The notes below the pieces were generated by a model. It was not told the DNA's origin and did not search any database. It saw only the letters and a program-made list of their open reading frames with translations. Of a stretch of 13,867 nucleotides of DNA, positions 13,053 through 13,867 are shown piece by piece. A program made the position numbers and the translations under genes. The stretch is from contig JAGRJX010000029.1 in assembly GCA_020442545.1 (NCBI GenBank), positions 1,645-15,511 on the forward strand, read 5' to 3'. The stretch comes from Lysobacterales bacterium. GTDB taxonomy: Bacteria; Pseudomonadota; Gammaproteobacteria; Xanthomonadales; Xanthomonadaceae. How positions within the stretch are numbered: position 1 is the first letter of the stretch; every line of letters starts with the position of its first letter.

Positions 13053-13867
13053 TCATACCAGCCGGCGACCGGCGACGTAGCTGCGGGCCAGCAGCTGCCC
13101 GCCCAGCCAGTAGCACAGTTCGGCCGGCTGCCTCGCGTTCCAGATCGCCAGATCCGCGCGCTGCCCGAGCGCCAGTCGACCGCGGTCCGACCAGCCCAGC
13201 GCGCGTGCCGCGTTCACGGTCGTCCCGCGCAGGGCTTCTTCGGGCGTGAGGCGGAAATGCGTGCAGGCCAGCTGCATGGCCTGTCGCAGCGACAGCAGCG
13301 GCGCGGTGCCGGGGTTGCAGTCGGTCGCCACGGCCATTGGAACGCCGTGCTTGCGGAAAGCATCCAGTGGCGGCAGTTTCGTTTCGCGCAGGACGTGGAA
13401 GGCGCCGGGCAGCAGGACGGCGACGCTGCCGGCTTTCGCCATTGCGGCGACACCGCTTTCACTGCTGTACTCGACATGATCCGCCGACAGGCCATCGAAA
13501 TCACCGACGATGCCCGCACCGCCAAGGTCGCTGAGCTGGTCGGCGTGCAGCTTCACCGGGAGGCCCAGTTCGCGGGCGCACTCGAACACGCGCCGCGTCT
13601 GCGCCGGCGTGAAGCCGATACCTTCGCAGAAGGCATCCACCGCGTCGATCAGGCCTTCCGCGTGCAGCGGCCGCATCCAGTCGCAGACCGCATCGATGTA
13701 GTCGTCCGCGCGATCATTGAACTCCAATGGCAGTGCGTGCGCGCCGAGATAGGTGCAGCGCACGTCGATTCCGAGCGACTCGCCGACCTTCCGTGCCACG
13801 CGCAGCATCTTGCACTCGTTGTCGAAGTCCAGGCCATAGCCCGACTTGATCTCCAGCGAGGTGACGC
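13053..13867 (-). CDS. hutI: Imidazolonepropionase, C-terminal two thirds (5' end outside window)
   Basis: Third enzyme of histidine degradation: hydrolyses 4-imidazolone-5-propanoate to N-formimino-L-glutamate in the cytoplasm. The frame is open from the right edge to TGA at 13053-13055, 271 residues of about 400. Family motifs are SLEIKSGYGLD near the edge, YLGAHALP, KLHADQLSDLGG with the metal-binding His (codon 13545-13547), SADHVEYSS (His codon 13476-13478), and ATDCNPGTAP with the metal-binding Asp (codon 13320-13322). The N-terminal HxH metal motif lies beyond the window. The C-terminus (RADLAIWNARQPAELCYWLGG) is complete. The gene converges with the permease gene, only 7 bp between stops, and no terminator fits between them. 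Other hut genes may lie to the right. It has no visible link to the zinc genes apart from being a metalloenzyme. Confidence 0.95.
   Translation of the reverse strand, partial: VTSLEIKSGYGLDFDNECKMLRVARKVGESLGIDVRCTYLGAHALPLEFNDRADDYIDAVCDWMRPLHAEGLIDAVDAFCEGIGFTPAQTRRVFECARELGLPVKLHADQLSDLGGAGIVGDFDGLSADHVEYSSESGVAAMAKAGSVAVLLPGAFHVLRETKLPPLDAFRKHGVPMAVATDCNPGTAPLLSLRQAMQLACTHFRLTPEEALRGTTVNAARALGWSDRGRLALGQRADLAIWNARQPAELCYWLGGQLLARSYVAGRRLV

Noticed and set aside
1..13867. CRISPR arrays, tRNA or rRNA genes, transposases, phage genes
   Set aside because: None was seen on reading: no regular spaced repeats, no tRNA-like cloverleaf with conserved loops, no transposase or integrase motifs, and all genes look chromosomal and intact.

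Overview
The window reads as chromosomal DNA of a high-GC gammaproteobacterium, most likely of the Xanthomonadales/Lysobacterales. The basis is the gltX type, a Zur with an unusual downstream neighbour, a ribosomal THX protein with a long Lys/Ala tail, an ECF sigma factor paired with a TPR Ser/Thr kinase, and a small exported protein ending in a DGFE-type tail. This is recognition by eye; no database was searched. Genes are dense and no stretch longer than about 210 bp lacks one.

Layout. 1-623 (+) is the 3' part of gltX. 697-2519 (+) is zur, overlapped by ATGA with an exported aspartoacylase-fold protein. 2564-8151 (-), read right to left, holds an ECF sigma factor, a transmembrane Ser/Thr kinase with a TPR domain, a 631-residue exported protein with a YadA-head-like repeat region and a C-terminal coiled coil, and a 96-residue exported protein. 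8319-9126 (+) holds a MerC-type membrane protein and ribosomal protein THX, ending in a strong terminator. 9213-9812 (-) is a conserved membrane-anchored protein of unknown function. 9956-13045 (+) is a tight three-gene operon: a porin-like outer-membrane barrel, a ZnuA-like binding protein and a ZnuB-like permease. 13053-13867 (-) is the C-terminal two thirds of hutI.

The theme is zinc. The window encodes Zur and shows two AT-rich imperfect palindromes resembling the gammaproteobacterial Zur box (about 15-16 of 22 positions, hand aligned). One lies before the MerC-type gene and one before the porin/znuA/znuB operon; each overlaps a possible -10 element. Together the operon genes would carry zinc across the outer membrane, periplasm and inner membrane.

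The most unusual point is the permease. It has no ATPase gene beside it, and it lacks about 18 residues where ABC-3 permeases carry the cytoplasmic segment that docks on the ATPase. It also has Gln in place of a usual conserved His. It may be an ATPase-independent, binding-protein-dependent zinc importer. A second notable system is the sigma/kinase pair: the sigma factor lacks the acidic DAED-type motif of region 2.2 and has Asp-Thr-Thr-Ala there, which suits activation by phosphorylation as described for ECF43-type sigma factors.
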